A stretch of 64,000 nucleotides of DNA from JAFGRU01 sp963665915 (GTDB lineage Bacteria; Desulfobacterota; Desulfuromonadia; Desulfuromonadales; JAAYDE01), in assembly GCA_963665915.2 (NCBI GenBank), contig CAXXSG010000009.1, forward strand, positions 1 through 64,000, given 5' to 3'. Below are positions 29,554 to 37,240 of this stretch, in pieces. A program made the translations under genes and the position numbers. The notes beneath the pieces are model-generated. The model had not been told where the DNA came from, searched no databases, and worked only from the letters and a program-made list of their open reading frames with translations. Positions within the stretch are counted from its first letter, which is position 1; each line of letters starts with the position of its first letter.

Positions 29554-29715
29554 TTATTTATCGTAATAAATGGGAGCCAGGTAGAAGAGAGCAGCGGGGA
29601 TCTCTCCGCCGGTGAGAAAATCCAGAACTCCTACTGGTGGAATCAGAAAAAAACCAGCAAAAAGAATCAATTTTTGATTGCGAGTGTATTGATCAAAGCT
29701 GTTTAAAACACCCAT
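29554..29715 (-). CDS. 53-aa small membrane protein, related to signalling-protein membrane segments
   Basis: Begins MGVLNSFDQYTRNQK at 29715 with GGAG eight bases upstream (CGGAGAAAAGACG). One to two hydrophobic segments (about residues 16-31 and 40-50) carry GVLDFLTGGEIPAALFYLAP. That pattern, LDxLTGxE...FYLxPI, is one I associate with the first loop of the membrane sensor in many GGDEF and histidine kinase proteins. Here it ends in a stop right after the motif. It could be a real miniprotein or the decayed start of a signalling gene; the good ribosome-binding site favours translation. Confidence 0.5.
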   Translation of the reverse strand: MGVLNSFDQYTRNQKLILFAGFFLIPPVGVLDFLTGGEIPAALFYLAPIYYDK

Positions 29716-30009
29716 CGTCTTTTCTCCGAGAGGAGAAGTCCAACCTTAGCTTTGTTAGAAATATAGCAACTCTCAATAAAAAATCTTAGGATCGTACGGC
29801 AAAATCGACGACACGACGAGACCATTGCCGAAAGTATAAAAAAGACCCAACTCGAAACATGTTTTTGTTTCAAAATTCCTATTGCCAAGACATCTATTTG
29901 CGTGTGTATAAATATTTTTTTGTCATGCTGTTTTTTTGTAAATTTGATGTATTATCTTAATCGGATAGTCGTAAAATTTTCAGAGGGGGATTAGCCCGGA
30001 AGCTAATTC

Positions 30010-30090
30010 AAAGGAGGTGAGTAAGCTTGTCGCCAAACGCAAAATAAAGGAGGTGATGAACGGCTGGTCCGGCCCGGCGGCAGGATGAGA
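30010..30090 (+). promoter_or_regulatory. leader with two near-perfect anti-SD matches and micro-ORFs
   Basis: AAAGGAGGTGA occurs twice (30010-30020 and 30046-30056), each matching at least ten bases of the 16S 3' end complement TAAGGAGGTGATC. The first is 9 bases before a TTG opening a 6-codon frame whose TAA (30045-30047) overlaps the second. The second leads into MNGWSGPAAG (ATG 30056, stop 30086-30088); an in-frame GTG at 30017 would give a 23-aa version. A small hairpin TTAGC/GCTAA precedes the first. All lie about 115-190 bases before the PDC-type gene. Confidence 0.4.
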
Positions 30091-30186
30091 ATCGACAATA
30101 AAATTTCTTCTGAACTTTGGATTAATGGCGCCTGTTTGAAAAACAGGAACAATCAAACTAAAAAAGAGACCTCTCTGAATATATGA
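30085..30186 (+). CDS. possible 33-aa peptide, ATGA-coupled to the upstream micro-ORF
   Basis: ATG at 30085 overlaps the TGA of the preceding micro-ORF (ATGA), an arrangement typical of translational coupling. Product starts MRIDNKISSELWING and ends KKETSLNI, hydrophilic, no known family. The frame contains a perfect hairpin CCTGTTT-gaa-AAACAGG. It may only be a chance frame in the leader of the PDC-type gene. Confidence 0.25.
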   Translation: MRIDNKISSELWINGACLKNRNNQTKKETSLNI

Positions 30187-30202
30187 GGAAATTGAGAAAG
30201 TT

Positions 30203-30745
30203 ATGAAGAAGATAGCATTTTTCACAGCATTGATTTTTGTATTGTTCAGTTCCGCAACTGCCTTTGCCGAAAAGGCGCCTCAAAAAGTGGTTGATCTGGC
30301 CAATTCCCAACTGGCAGCACTGGGAACGGATGCTGAAGTCATCAAAGCGGTAAAAACCCAAAATGCCGCGGGCAGAACCCTGAAGGAGATCAAGAAGATA
30401 GATGGAAATTGGATAGATATCATGGAAACCGGGGGTTCAACGCCAACTTTAATGACCGCTTTGATGTCGAATGACTGTGCCAATCATCTTAAAAAATTGA
30501 TGAGGCAGCATCCTTTTATCACCGAAATCTTTGTAACCGACAATCAAGGTGCAAACGTCTGTCAAACCGGCCCGACCAGCGATTACTGGCAGGGCGACGA
30601 ACCCAAATTCCAGGAAGTTTTCAACAAGGGTGTTCTTGTCGCTGAACCCAAGGAAGGGGAATGCCAGGTTTCGGTCCCCGTTGTTGACGGCCAGACCCAT
30701 ATCGGCACCATGACCATCGGCGTTACAATTAATCAGGCCCCTTAA
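30203..30745 (+). CDS. exported PDC/Cache-type sensor-like protein
   Basis: 180 aa with a clear signal peptide (residues 1-22, cut after AFA-E). The mature part resembles a stand-alone periplasmic PDC (Cache) sensory domain: FITEIFVTDNQGANVCQTGPTSDYWQGDE, then VSVPVVDGQTHIGTMTIGV, the usual strand order of ligand-binding Cache folds, but without any membrane anchor or output domain. It might therefore act as a soluble binding partner. Three cysteines (CANH, NVCQ, GECQ) are present. Preceded by an unusual leader, followed by a strong terminator; apparently monocistronic. Confidence 0.75.
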   Translation: MKKIAFFTALIFVLFSSATAFAEKAPQKVVDLANSQLAALGTDAEVIKAVKTQNAAGRTLKEIKKIDGNWIDIMETGGSTPTLMTALMSNDCANHLKKLMRQHPFITEIFVTDNQGANVCQTGPTSDYWQGDEPKFQEVFNKGVLVAEPKEGECQVSVPVVDGQTHIGTMTIGVTINQAP

Positions 30746-30795
30746 AAGTTAAAAAAATTACAGGCTCAGCCTTTCGCAGTTAACCATCTCAGTGA

Positions 30796-30827
30796 AATAC
30801 CGGAAGCATCCCTTCCGGTATTTTTTT
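30796..30827 (+). terminator. rho-independent terminator of the PDC-type gene
   Basis: 11-bp stem AATACCGGAAG / CTTCCGGTATT, 5-base loop, followed by a run of T. Strong and classical. Confidence 0.9.
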
Positions 30828-31057
30828 GTTGAAGCAAAAATATTGCGTTAGCTGTTTTTGCTACTTGTTAAATATCCCACATGTTATGCCACAAAACTTA
30901 TTATGTCTGTTAACAACTATGATGGTTTCTTCTCGCAAACCCTTCAAAATTAGAATCACTTACCATTTTTTTTGGATAAGCCTTTTGAAAGTTGAGAAAC
31001 AGGTAGTTTTGCAGCCAAGAAATTACTCCAGCCCCTTTTTTCCCGCTTGAAAAACCG

Positions 31058-31162
31058 CTAAGAGCCTGTCGGACTTAGGTAAGAATCTACTGCAAAAAAG
31101 GTAAATCGGTCCATATTTCCCATTTTCTCGTTACGCCCCCCCAAGTCCGACAGACTCCTAGG
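31058..31162. repeat. MITE-like repeat family 2, internally deleted copy
   Basis: 105 bp from CTAAGAGCCTGTCGGACTTA to AAGTCCGACAGACTCCTAGG, inverted termini. Aligns end to end with the reverse complement of 40832-41000 but lacks about 65 internal bases; the deletion point lies at a TTTCC that is present on both sides of the segment in the longer copy. Non-coding. Confidence 0.8.
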
Positions 31163-31221
31163 TTCACGAAGATTTTACCGAGTCTGGCTCGGTTATATAG
31201 AGAACAAGGGGAATTGCCGTG

Positions 31222-32157
31222 TCAGCAGAGGGCTGTCCGCCACGCAAAGAAAACCAAGAAGGCCGCTGCTGCAGCCAGAAGGGCGTTGACGAGGCGTCCC
31301 GGACGTCCTTTGGTTTTTATCCAAAAGCCAGATCCGGCGCCGAAAATAACCCCAGCGGCAAAACCCCACAAGTGGGCGCTGACATCGACCCGATCCCCAG
31401 TGGCGCCAAGCATGGCGAGCAGGGCCAGGGCCGCAGCCAGAGGCAAAGGCCATTTTTTCATCAGGAAGGTTCGGTTGTGGACAAGGTTGAAAGTCGCCAG
31501 AAGACCGACAGCGCCGAACAGGGCAGTTGAGGCGCCGACGGCAAGGTGATCAGGTGGCTGCAGCCAGGCATTCCAAAAGTTGCCGACAACTCCCGTGAGA
31601 AGAATCAGGCTCCAGCCGAGCCCACTGCCCAGTACTTTGCAGACCATGACAACAAAGATGCTTCCGATGGCGATGTTGCTGAACAGGTGGAGAAGATCCG
31701 TATGCAGGGTCAGTGCAGTGACGGTGCGCCACCACTCTCCGGCAAGAATCTTTCCGGCATCAGCACAGCCGCGCTCCAACCAATCAACAGCGGACAGTCC
31801 CCAGGAGTCCAGATTCAAACGGGTCAAATTGTGGAAAACAGCGAGGAGACCTAGAATCGAAAGGGTTGTCAGGGTGTTGTCAGTCAATGGCATCGGTTGC
31901 AGTATCGGAGGCCAGTTACGGTTTTCCTTTTCGTAGAGGGTGATTTCCTGGCTGGCCCTTTCTTGGAAGCCGAGGGGGATAAGAATCTGCCAACCCTCGC
32001 TGGATTGATGTACCTGGAAGGGAATATCTCGCGCCTCCAGCACCAGAACCCACTTTTTGAGGCGCCGGGTTGACAGAAACAAGGGCCAGTCGACGTGGTC
32101 GGCTTCCTCGACCAGAGGCCTCAGCAGCACAAGGTCACCTTCATCCTTGTTACTCAT
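31222..32157 (-). CDS. rhomboid-family intramembrane serine protease
   Basis: 311 aa. After a soluble N-terminal region of about 95 residues come six to seven membrane spans. Catalytic features: Asn161 in HLFSNIA, the GxSx motif VGASTALFG with Ser210, and His262 in SAHLWGFAAG, giving the Ser-His dyad. The N-terminal part (RLKKWVLVLEARDIPFQV...GWQILIP) resembles a small alpha/beta cytoplasmic domain seen in other delta-proteobacterial rhomboids. Substrate unknown. No close operon partner; flanked on both sides by repeat elements. Confidence 0.9.
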   Translation of the reverse strand: MSNKDEGDLVLLRPLVEEADHVDWPLFLSTRRLKKWVLVLEARDIPFQVHQSSEGWQILIPLGFQERASQEITLYEKENRNWPPILQPMPLTDNTLTTLSILGLLAVFHNLTRLNLDSWGLSAVDWLERGCADAGKILAGEWWRTVTALTLHTDLLHLFSNIAIGSIFVVMVCKVLGSGLGWSLILLTGVVGNFWNAWLQPPDHLAVGASTALFGAVGLLATFNLVHNRTFLMKKWPLPLAAALALLAMLGATGDRVDVSAHLWGFAAGVIFGAGSGFWIKTKGRPGRLVNALLAAAAAFLVFFAWRTALC

Positions 32158-32173
32158 AGCGAAAATTCCTGCT

Positions 32174-32245
32174 AACCCGGTTTATTCATGAGGGTTCGTC
32201 ACGAAACCGGCAAGTGCGTGTCAGATAAAGCTAAGCGCAGAGAAG
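32174..32245. repeat. MITE-like repeat family 1, left half only
   Basis: AACCCGGTTTATTCATGAG through CGTCACGAAACCGGCAAGTG and on to AAGCTAAGCGCAG matches the first 70 or so bases of the full copies; the right half is missing and the sequence runs into a REP-like palindrome. Lies just upstream of the rhomboid gene. Confidence 0.7.
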
Positions 32246-32249
32246 CAAA

Positions 32250-32312
32250 GGGTGTCAGGTCTACACTTCTGACAAAATGAGCAAAATGTCAAAAGGGATT
32301 GACCCGACACCC
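32250..32312. repeat. REP-like palindrome
   Basis: GGGTGTCAGGTC (32250-32261) and GACCCGACACCC (32301-32312) pair over 12 bases with one mismatch around a 39-base interior. The GTCAGGTC core recurs at 4976-4987 and 60174-60185. Could also act as the 3' end of the M16 peptidase transcript. Confidence 0.55.
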
Positions 32313-32380
32313 TTATTTTTTCTTTTGGACCGAAAGGCTCTGGCCAAAATTTTCTCTACAAAACCATCCGCCTGCCCCAT

Positions 32381-33703
32381 TTACAACACAGCTTGCTCAT
32401 TGCCGCCGGCCACGGAAGGTCGGAAATTCTCCAGCAGATTTTCGAAAGCCGCCCGATCCGACTCCCGAAAGGGACCGACCACTGCTGCCTTGAGGTTTTT
32501 CGGTACAAACAGGTTGGCCGCCGCTTCAAGCAGGGTTTCCGGAGATTCTGCAAGTACTTCGAGGCGTTCCTGGTCCAGGGTTTTGAAACATCCCATCATC
32601 TCGCCCCAACCGTAGCGAGCGGCCATTTCATCGGTCTGGTCACGACTGAATTCCAGATCAAAAAGAAATCCTTTCACCACCCGTGAAAATTCTTCCTGAC
32701 TGATCGGCTCCCGACAGATATCCTGCAGGACATCGAGCATTTCATGAGTGGTCCTGAGCAGCTTGTCGGGGGTCACCGCCAGATCGACGGAGAAACAGCC
32801 GCTTTCGGCAAACAGGGTCAGATTCCCTTCAACCCCGTAGACCAGCCCCTCCTTTTCCCGAAGACGCTGCATCAGGAACGACGCCATACCACCGGCCAGA
32901 ACCCGGCGTAAAATTTTCAAGGCGCAGAGTCGTGGATTGTTGCGTCCCTGCGCACGGAAAGCGATCTGAACTCCGACTTGGGAGTCGGGGTTGCGCACCC
33001 AGTCCACCCGGGGACTCTTGTCGGGAGTAACGAACGGGAGCGGACCGGAATGAGAAAAGGCGGCGTCCCTCCAGCTTCCAAAAGAGCTTTCAACTGCCGC
33101 AATGACCTCATCCCGGCGCACTCTTCCAGCAACAACAATCACGGTATTGCGCGGGGAAAAATAACTGGCATGATGCTTTTTCAAATCTTCACAGGAAATC
33201 CGCAGGATGGACTCCCGGGTGCCGATGGTTGACTGGCTCAGGGGGTGACCGGGCCACAAAAGTCCGGCGGTAAGATGATCAAGACAGATATTCTCACCTT
33301 CCTCGTTGTAGTCCTCCAGTGCCTCCTCGAGAATAATTTTCCGTTCGATCTCCAATTCGTTGAAAAGTGGGCGCCGAAGGAGTGAGGCGAACAGGCCTGT
33401 GGCTTCAGCCAGGTGCTCGGGGTGAAAGCGGGAAAAAAAACAGGTCGCCTCTGCGTCAACGGAAGCATTGACAGCGCCGCCGATCGTTTCAAATGCTTTT
33501 TCAAGCTTCAGCCCTGAATCAAATTCCGTGGTACCGCGAAAAAGCACATGTTCCAGAAAATGGGAAATACCAGCTTTCTCCACGCATTCGTAGCGGCTTC
33601 CCACACCCACATAGCAGACCATCTCGGCACTGTGGAGATGAGGCATCTCAACGCTGATCACCCGCAATCCATTAGCAAGAACATTTTTTACATATTTAAT
33701 CAT
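32381..33703 (-). CDS. M16-family zinc peptidase (processing-peptidase-like)
   Basis: 440 aa, insulinase/pitrilysin clan. The inverted zinc motif HFLEH is at residues 48-52 with the downstream glutamate in the IILEEALEDYNEEG stretch. A second, inactive-type half follows, with the RLREKEGLVYGVEGNL segment typical of the R/Y motif of bacterial single-chain PqqL/mitochondrial-processing-like members. No signal peptide, so likely cytoplasmic. It lies 34 bases behind the DUF2270 gene at the end of the heme operon, where it may simply be co-transcribed. Confidence 0.92.
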   Translation of the reverse strand: MIKYVKNVLANGLRVISVEMPHLHSAEMVCYVGVGSRYECVEKAGISHFLEHVLFRGTTEFDSGLKLEKAFETIGGAVNASVDAEATCFFSRFHPEHLAEATGLFASLLRRPLFNELEIERKIILEEALEDYNEEGENICLDHLTAGLLWPGHPLSQSTIGTRESILRISCEDLKKHHASYFSPRNTVIVVAGRVRRDEVIAAVESSFGSWRDAAFSHSGPLPFVTPDKSPRVDWVRNPDSQVGVQIAFRAQGRNNPRLCALKILRRVLAGGMASFLMQRLREKEGLVYGVEGNLTLFAESGCFSVDLAVTPDKLLRTTHEMLDVLQDICREPISQEEFSRVVKGFLFDLEFSRDQTDEMAARYGWGEMMGCFKTLDQERLEVLAESPETLLEAAANLFVPKNLKAAVVGPFRESDRAAFENLLENFRPSVAGGNEQAVL

Positions 33704-33737
33704 CGTGACTTTCCGAATCAGCCCTCAAAAAATTGCC

Positions 33738-34514
33738 CTAATCATCCGGGTTAAATGGACTCTGGGGCCAACCTCCCTGCCCGGAAGGGGGTGCGGTGGG
33801 AACCTGACCGTTCTCATCCCCGTGATGACCGCCCTTAGGCCAGGCATGGACAACATCCCTTCCACCTTTTATTTTAGCCCGCTGCCCCAAGTAGCGAAGA
33901 AAGAAAACATACAAGGTGAACAGGGCAATCATCGATAGCATCAAACCTCCGGGAAGATTTCCAAAACTGGCTTGGTCCTGGTATTGTCTCCAGTTCTCGG
34001 CTACCTGCGGGTGCAAGCCGATTTTCATCAACCAACTGGCGATCAGGATCAGAAACAAGAAGAGGTAGTAAGCCCGCACTCTTAGAGCCATGGCCTCCAG
34101 CAAGGAAATCTTGTATTCCGGGTGAAGAATATCCTGGGCCAGTTGCTCCCGCCAGGCGGCCTGTGGCCCGGTGTCCAGACGACCATGCAGAATACTGAAA
34201 ACAAAATTCTGATGGAGAAGTTTCACCCGGTACTCGTAGGCGTCATAAAAACGGTAGCGCCGGGCTTCCACATATAGAAGGATGTGGGTCATTGCCAGAG
34301 CGAAGATGAAAAATCCGTGAGTCAACTCCGTATTGGAAAAACTGAACCCGAGAAATGCCGCCGTTGAACCGACAGCCCAGTTGGTGGTGACATCGATTCG
34401 TCCCCGCCAGGTCAGGCTGCGAACAACCTCCGCCCGATAATAGTGAGCCATGGCTGTGATCGTTTCCGAACTGGTCAGCTTCTGTTGCTCATTTATTTCT
34501 TCAGTTTTGGTCAT
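33738..34514 (-). CDS. DUF2270 integral membrane protein
   Basis: 258 aa. Recognisable as the DUF2270 family: MAHYYRAEVVRSLTWRGRID, TTNWAVGSTAAFLGFSF, LYVEARRYRFYDAYEYRVKLL, then WREQLAQDILHPEYK. About four membrane spans; hydrophilic proline/glycine-rich tail from about residue 220. Function is not known. Placed between hemB and the M16 peptidase on the same strand. Confidence 0.88.
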   Translation of the reverse strand: MTKTEEINEQQKLTSSETITAMAHYYRAEVVRSLTWRGRIDVTTNWAVGSTAAFLGFSFSNTELTHGFFIFALAMTHILLYVEARRYRFYDAYEYRVKLLHQNFVFSILHGRLDTGPQAAWREQLAQDILHPEYKISLLEAMALRVRAYYLFLFLILIASWLMKIGLHPQVAENWRQYQDQASFGNLPGGLMLSMIALFTLYVFFLRYLGQRAKIKGGRDVVHAWPKGGHHGDENGQVPTAPPSGQGGWPQSPFNPDD

Positions 34515-34595
34515 AACCCGCCTGTCTGAAAATGATGGATCGTTTTAGGTCTTCCCAAGACTGGATGCCTGTCCACCCGGTAAAACCGCAGATAT

Positions 34596-35573
34596 TCAGC
34601 CCTCCCTGAGCCAGGAAGCCGCCTCCAGGGCATGGTAGCTGATGATGAGATCGGCCCCCGCCCGTTTGATGCCGGTCAGGTTCTCCAGAACGACCCTTCT
34701 TTCGTCAATCCAGCCATTGGCCGCGGCAGCCTTGACCATGGAATACTCGCCGGAAACATTGTAAGCGACGAGTGGGAGGTGAAAATTCTCGCGCAGATCG
34801 CTGATGACATCCAGATAAGCCAGGGCCGGCTTGACCATCAGGAAATCAGCCCCCTCCTCCACATCGAGAGCGGCCTCCCGCAAGGCTTCCCGCCGGTTGG
34901 CCGGGTCCATCTGGTAGCTGCGTCGGTCGCCGAACTGGGGAGCGGACTCAGCTGCCTCCCTGAAGGGGCCATAGTATGCACTGGCATACTTAACAGCATA
35001 ACTCATGATGGCGGCGTTGTTAAATCCGTTCTCAGCCAGGTCGTTGCGGATAGCACCTACCCGTCCGTCCATCATGTCGCTCGGAGCGACAATGTCGGCA
35101 CCGGCGCGAACGTGGGAAAGAGCCGTGGCGGAGAGCCGCTCCAGAGTCGCATCGTTGTCCACCTCGCCATTGCGGATAACGCCGCAATGGCCGTGGTCTG
35201 TATATCCGCAGAGACAGACATCGGTGATAACCACCAGCTCCTGCAGATCGTTTTTCAGCGCACGGATGGATTGCTGGACGATCCCGGCATCATTCCAGGC
35301 CTGCTCCCCTTCCGCATCCTTACGATCGGGGACACCGAAAAGAAGGACCGCGGGAATTCCGGCGGCAAGAGCTCTTGCCGCCTCTTCCATCAGAAAATCC
35401 ACGGACAAATGACATATCCCCGGCATGGAAGGAATCTCCTTCCGCAGGTTTTCTCCCGGGACGACAAAAAGCGGATAGATCAGGTTCTCCACCCCCACTT
35501 TGGTTTCCCTCACCATTTTTCGCAGATTTTCGGTACGGCGCAGGCGGCGGTTGCGATATTCGGGGAAAAACAT
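34596..35573 (-). CDS. hemB: delta-aminolevulinic acid dehydratase (porphobilinogen synthase)
   Basis: Condenses two 5-aminolevulinates to porphobilinogen. Seen: RNRRLRRTENLRKMV, the zinc-ligand cysteines in DVCLCGYTDHGHCG (zinc-dependent type), ADIVAPSDMMDGRVGAIR, AVKYASAYYGPF and the Schiff-base lysine in ADFLMVKPALAYLD. I take the ATG at 35573 (MFFPEYRN) because GGAGGAG lies just upstream; a TTG five codons earlier is part of that site. 325 aa. Fifteen bases follow the cobA-hemD stop. Confidence 0.97.
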   Translation of the reverse strand: MFFPEYRNRRLRRTENLRKMVRETKVGVENLIYPLFVVPGENLRKEIPSMPGICHLSVDFLMEEAARALAAGIPAVLLFGVPDRKDAEGEQAWNDAGIVQQSIRALKNDLQELVVITDVCLCGYTDHGHCGVIRNGEVDNDATLERLSATALSHVRAGADIVAPSDMMDGRVGAIRNDLAENGFNNAAIMSYAVKYASAYYGPFREAAESAPQFGDRRSYQMDPANRREALREAALDVEEGADFLMVKPALAYLDVISDLRENFHLPLVAYNVSGEYSMVKAAAANGWIDERRVVLENLTGIKRAGADLIISYHALEAASWLREG

Positions 35574-35588
35574 GCTGTTCTCCTCCAA

Positions 35589-37124
35589 TCAAGGGATACT
35601 ATCATTAGCAAAATAATTCTTCAGGGCTTCCACAAGCCCCTCGATGGTCGACACCGGAGCTTCGAAGGCCACTTCCAGACCGGCCCGCCGGACCTCCGCC
35701 GTGGTCAAAGGGCCCATGGAAACCAAAGCCACCCCTTCCAGCCGGTCAAGCAAATCCTTCCCGGCCAGGTCGAGAAAAAACTCCACCGAGGATGATGAGG
35801 TGAAAGTCACCGCGTCCAGCTTTCCGTTGTTGAGAAAATCGGCGATTTTCTCCCGGCTTTCCTCCACCCTGACCGTCCGATAAGCGACGGGAGCAACCAC
35901 CTCAGCCCCCGCGGCGGACAGTTCCCTTTTAATCAGATCCCTGGCCTTGTCGCTGCGGGGATAAAGGATGCGTTTGCCTGCCAGATCCCGGCTTTCCAGA
36001 AGCTCAACCACCCCCTCTGCACGGTACTCCTTGGCACAGAGATCGGCGAAGAGGCCATACTTTTGAAGAGATTCCGCGGTCTTCGGACCGACCGCCACCA
36101 GAGTCACCCCCTGCAACCGGCGGGCATCAAAACCGGCGGCCCGCACTTTCCTCCAGACCGCTTCCACCGCATTGACCGAGGTCAGGACAAGGTAGTCAAA
36201 ATCGGGAAGGGCGGCAACCGCGGTTTCAATCTCCGTCTCATTCTCCGGCGCCAGGATGTCAAAAACCGGGCAGACATGGGCCTCCGCCCCCTGTTCCTCA
36301 AGGAGACTGACCAGCTCCCCCGCCTGGTGCGAGGAGCGGGTCACCAGGATTCTCCTTCCCGCCAGGGGCCGGTTTTCAAACCAGCGTAATTCCTTGCGCA
36401 GATTGACCACATCGCCGACCAGAATGACCGCCGGCGGGGACATCCCGTTCTTTTCAACCTCCTCAACCACACTCCCCAGAGTGGCCACCAGGGTTTGCTG
36501 ACGGGGCGTCGTCGCCCAGCTTATCACCGCCACCGGGGTCTGCGGCGAACGTCCGTGAGCTATCAGCTCCCGAGCGATAAGGGGAAGATTGCCCATGCCC
36601 ATGTAAAATGCCAGCGTTCCCACCGCCTGGGCCAGCTTCTCCCAGTCAAGAGAAGCCATTTTCTTGTTGGGATCGAGATGGCCGGTGACCAGCCCGATGC
36701 TCGTCGTGTAGTCCCTGTGCGTTACCGGAATCCCCGCGTACGCACCGGCTGCGAAGGCAGCCGTTACACCCGGCACCACCTCAAAAGGGATACCCCGCTG
36801 GGCGAGATACTGCGCTTCCTCCCCCCCTCTTCCAAAAACAAACGGGTCACCGCCTTTGAGACGAACCACCCGTTTACCCTCACGGGCCTTACACGCCAAC
36901 AGGGCATTGATCTCTTCCTGGGGTGTGGTATGACAGCCACGGGTTTTGCCGACAAAAATCTTTTCCGCCTGTGGCGGCGCTTCCTCCAGAAATAGTGGAT
37001 TAGCTAGAAAATCGTAGACCACAACTTCCGCACGGCGCAGATATTTCAGGCCTTTGGCGGTAATCAGCCCAGGATCGCCGGGACCGGCGCCGACAAGAAA
37101 AACGATTCCTAGTTCAAAATGCAC
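35589..37124 (-). CDS. cobA-hemD: fused uroporphyrinogen-III C-methyltransferase / uroporphyrinogen-III synthase
   Basis: 511 aa with two enzymes in tandem. Residues about 5-245 are the SAM-dependent methyltransferase: LVGAGPGDPGLIT, LKGGDPFVFGRGGEE, VVPGVTAAFAAGAYAGIPVTHR and YMGMGNL. Residues about 255-505 are uroporphyrinogen-III synthase: GRRILVTRSSHQAGELVSLL, YLVLTSVNAVEAVW, VAVGPKTAESL, DAVTFTSSSSVEFF and MGPLTTAEVRRAG. The product thus both makes uroporphyrinogen III and diverts it to precorrin-2. Start is GTG with GAGGAG upstream. Fusion is common in Geobacter-type bacteria and clostridia. Confidence 0.95.
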   Translation of the reverse strand: MHFELGIVFLVGAGPGDPGLITAKGLKYLRRAEVVVYDFLANPLFLEEAPPQAEKIFVGKTRGCHTTPQEEINALLACKAREGKRVVRLKGGDPFVFGRGGEEAQYLAQRGIPFEVVPGVTAAFAAGAYAGIPVTHRDYTTSIGLVTGHLDPNKKMASLDWEKLAQAVGTLAFYMGMGNLPLIARELIAHGRSPQTPVAVISWATTPRQQTLVATLGSVVEEVEKNGMSPPAVILVGDVVNLRKELRWFENRPLAGRRILVTRSSHQAGELVSLLEEQGAEAHVCPVFDILAPENETEIETAVAALPDFDYLVLTSVNAVEAVWRKVRAAGFDARRLQGVTLVAVGPKTAESLQKYGLFADLCAKEYRAEGVVELLESRDLAGKRILYPRSDKARDLIKRELSAAGAEVVAPVAYRTVRVEESREKIADFLNNGKLDAVTFTSSSSVEFFLDLAGKDLLDRLEGVALVSMGPLTTAEVRRAGLEVAFEAPVSTIEGLVEALKNYFANDSIP

Positions 37125-37240
37125 GGTCGTGTCTCCTCGACAGCGGCAGAACCGAATATAATCCGGCCGAAATATTTTGAGCTTTGCCGTTTGCTTCTGA
37201 TCTGACGCGCCAAACCGACATCCACCTCAAAATATGTTTG

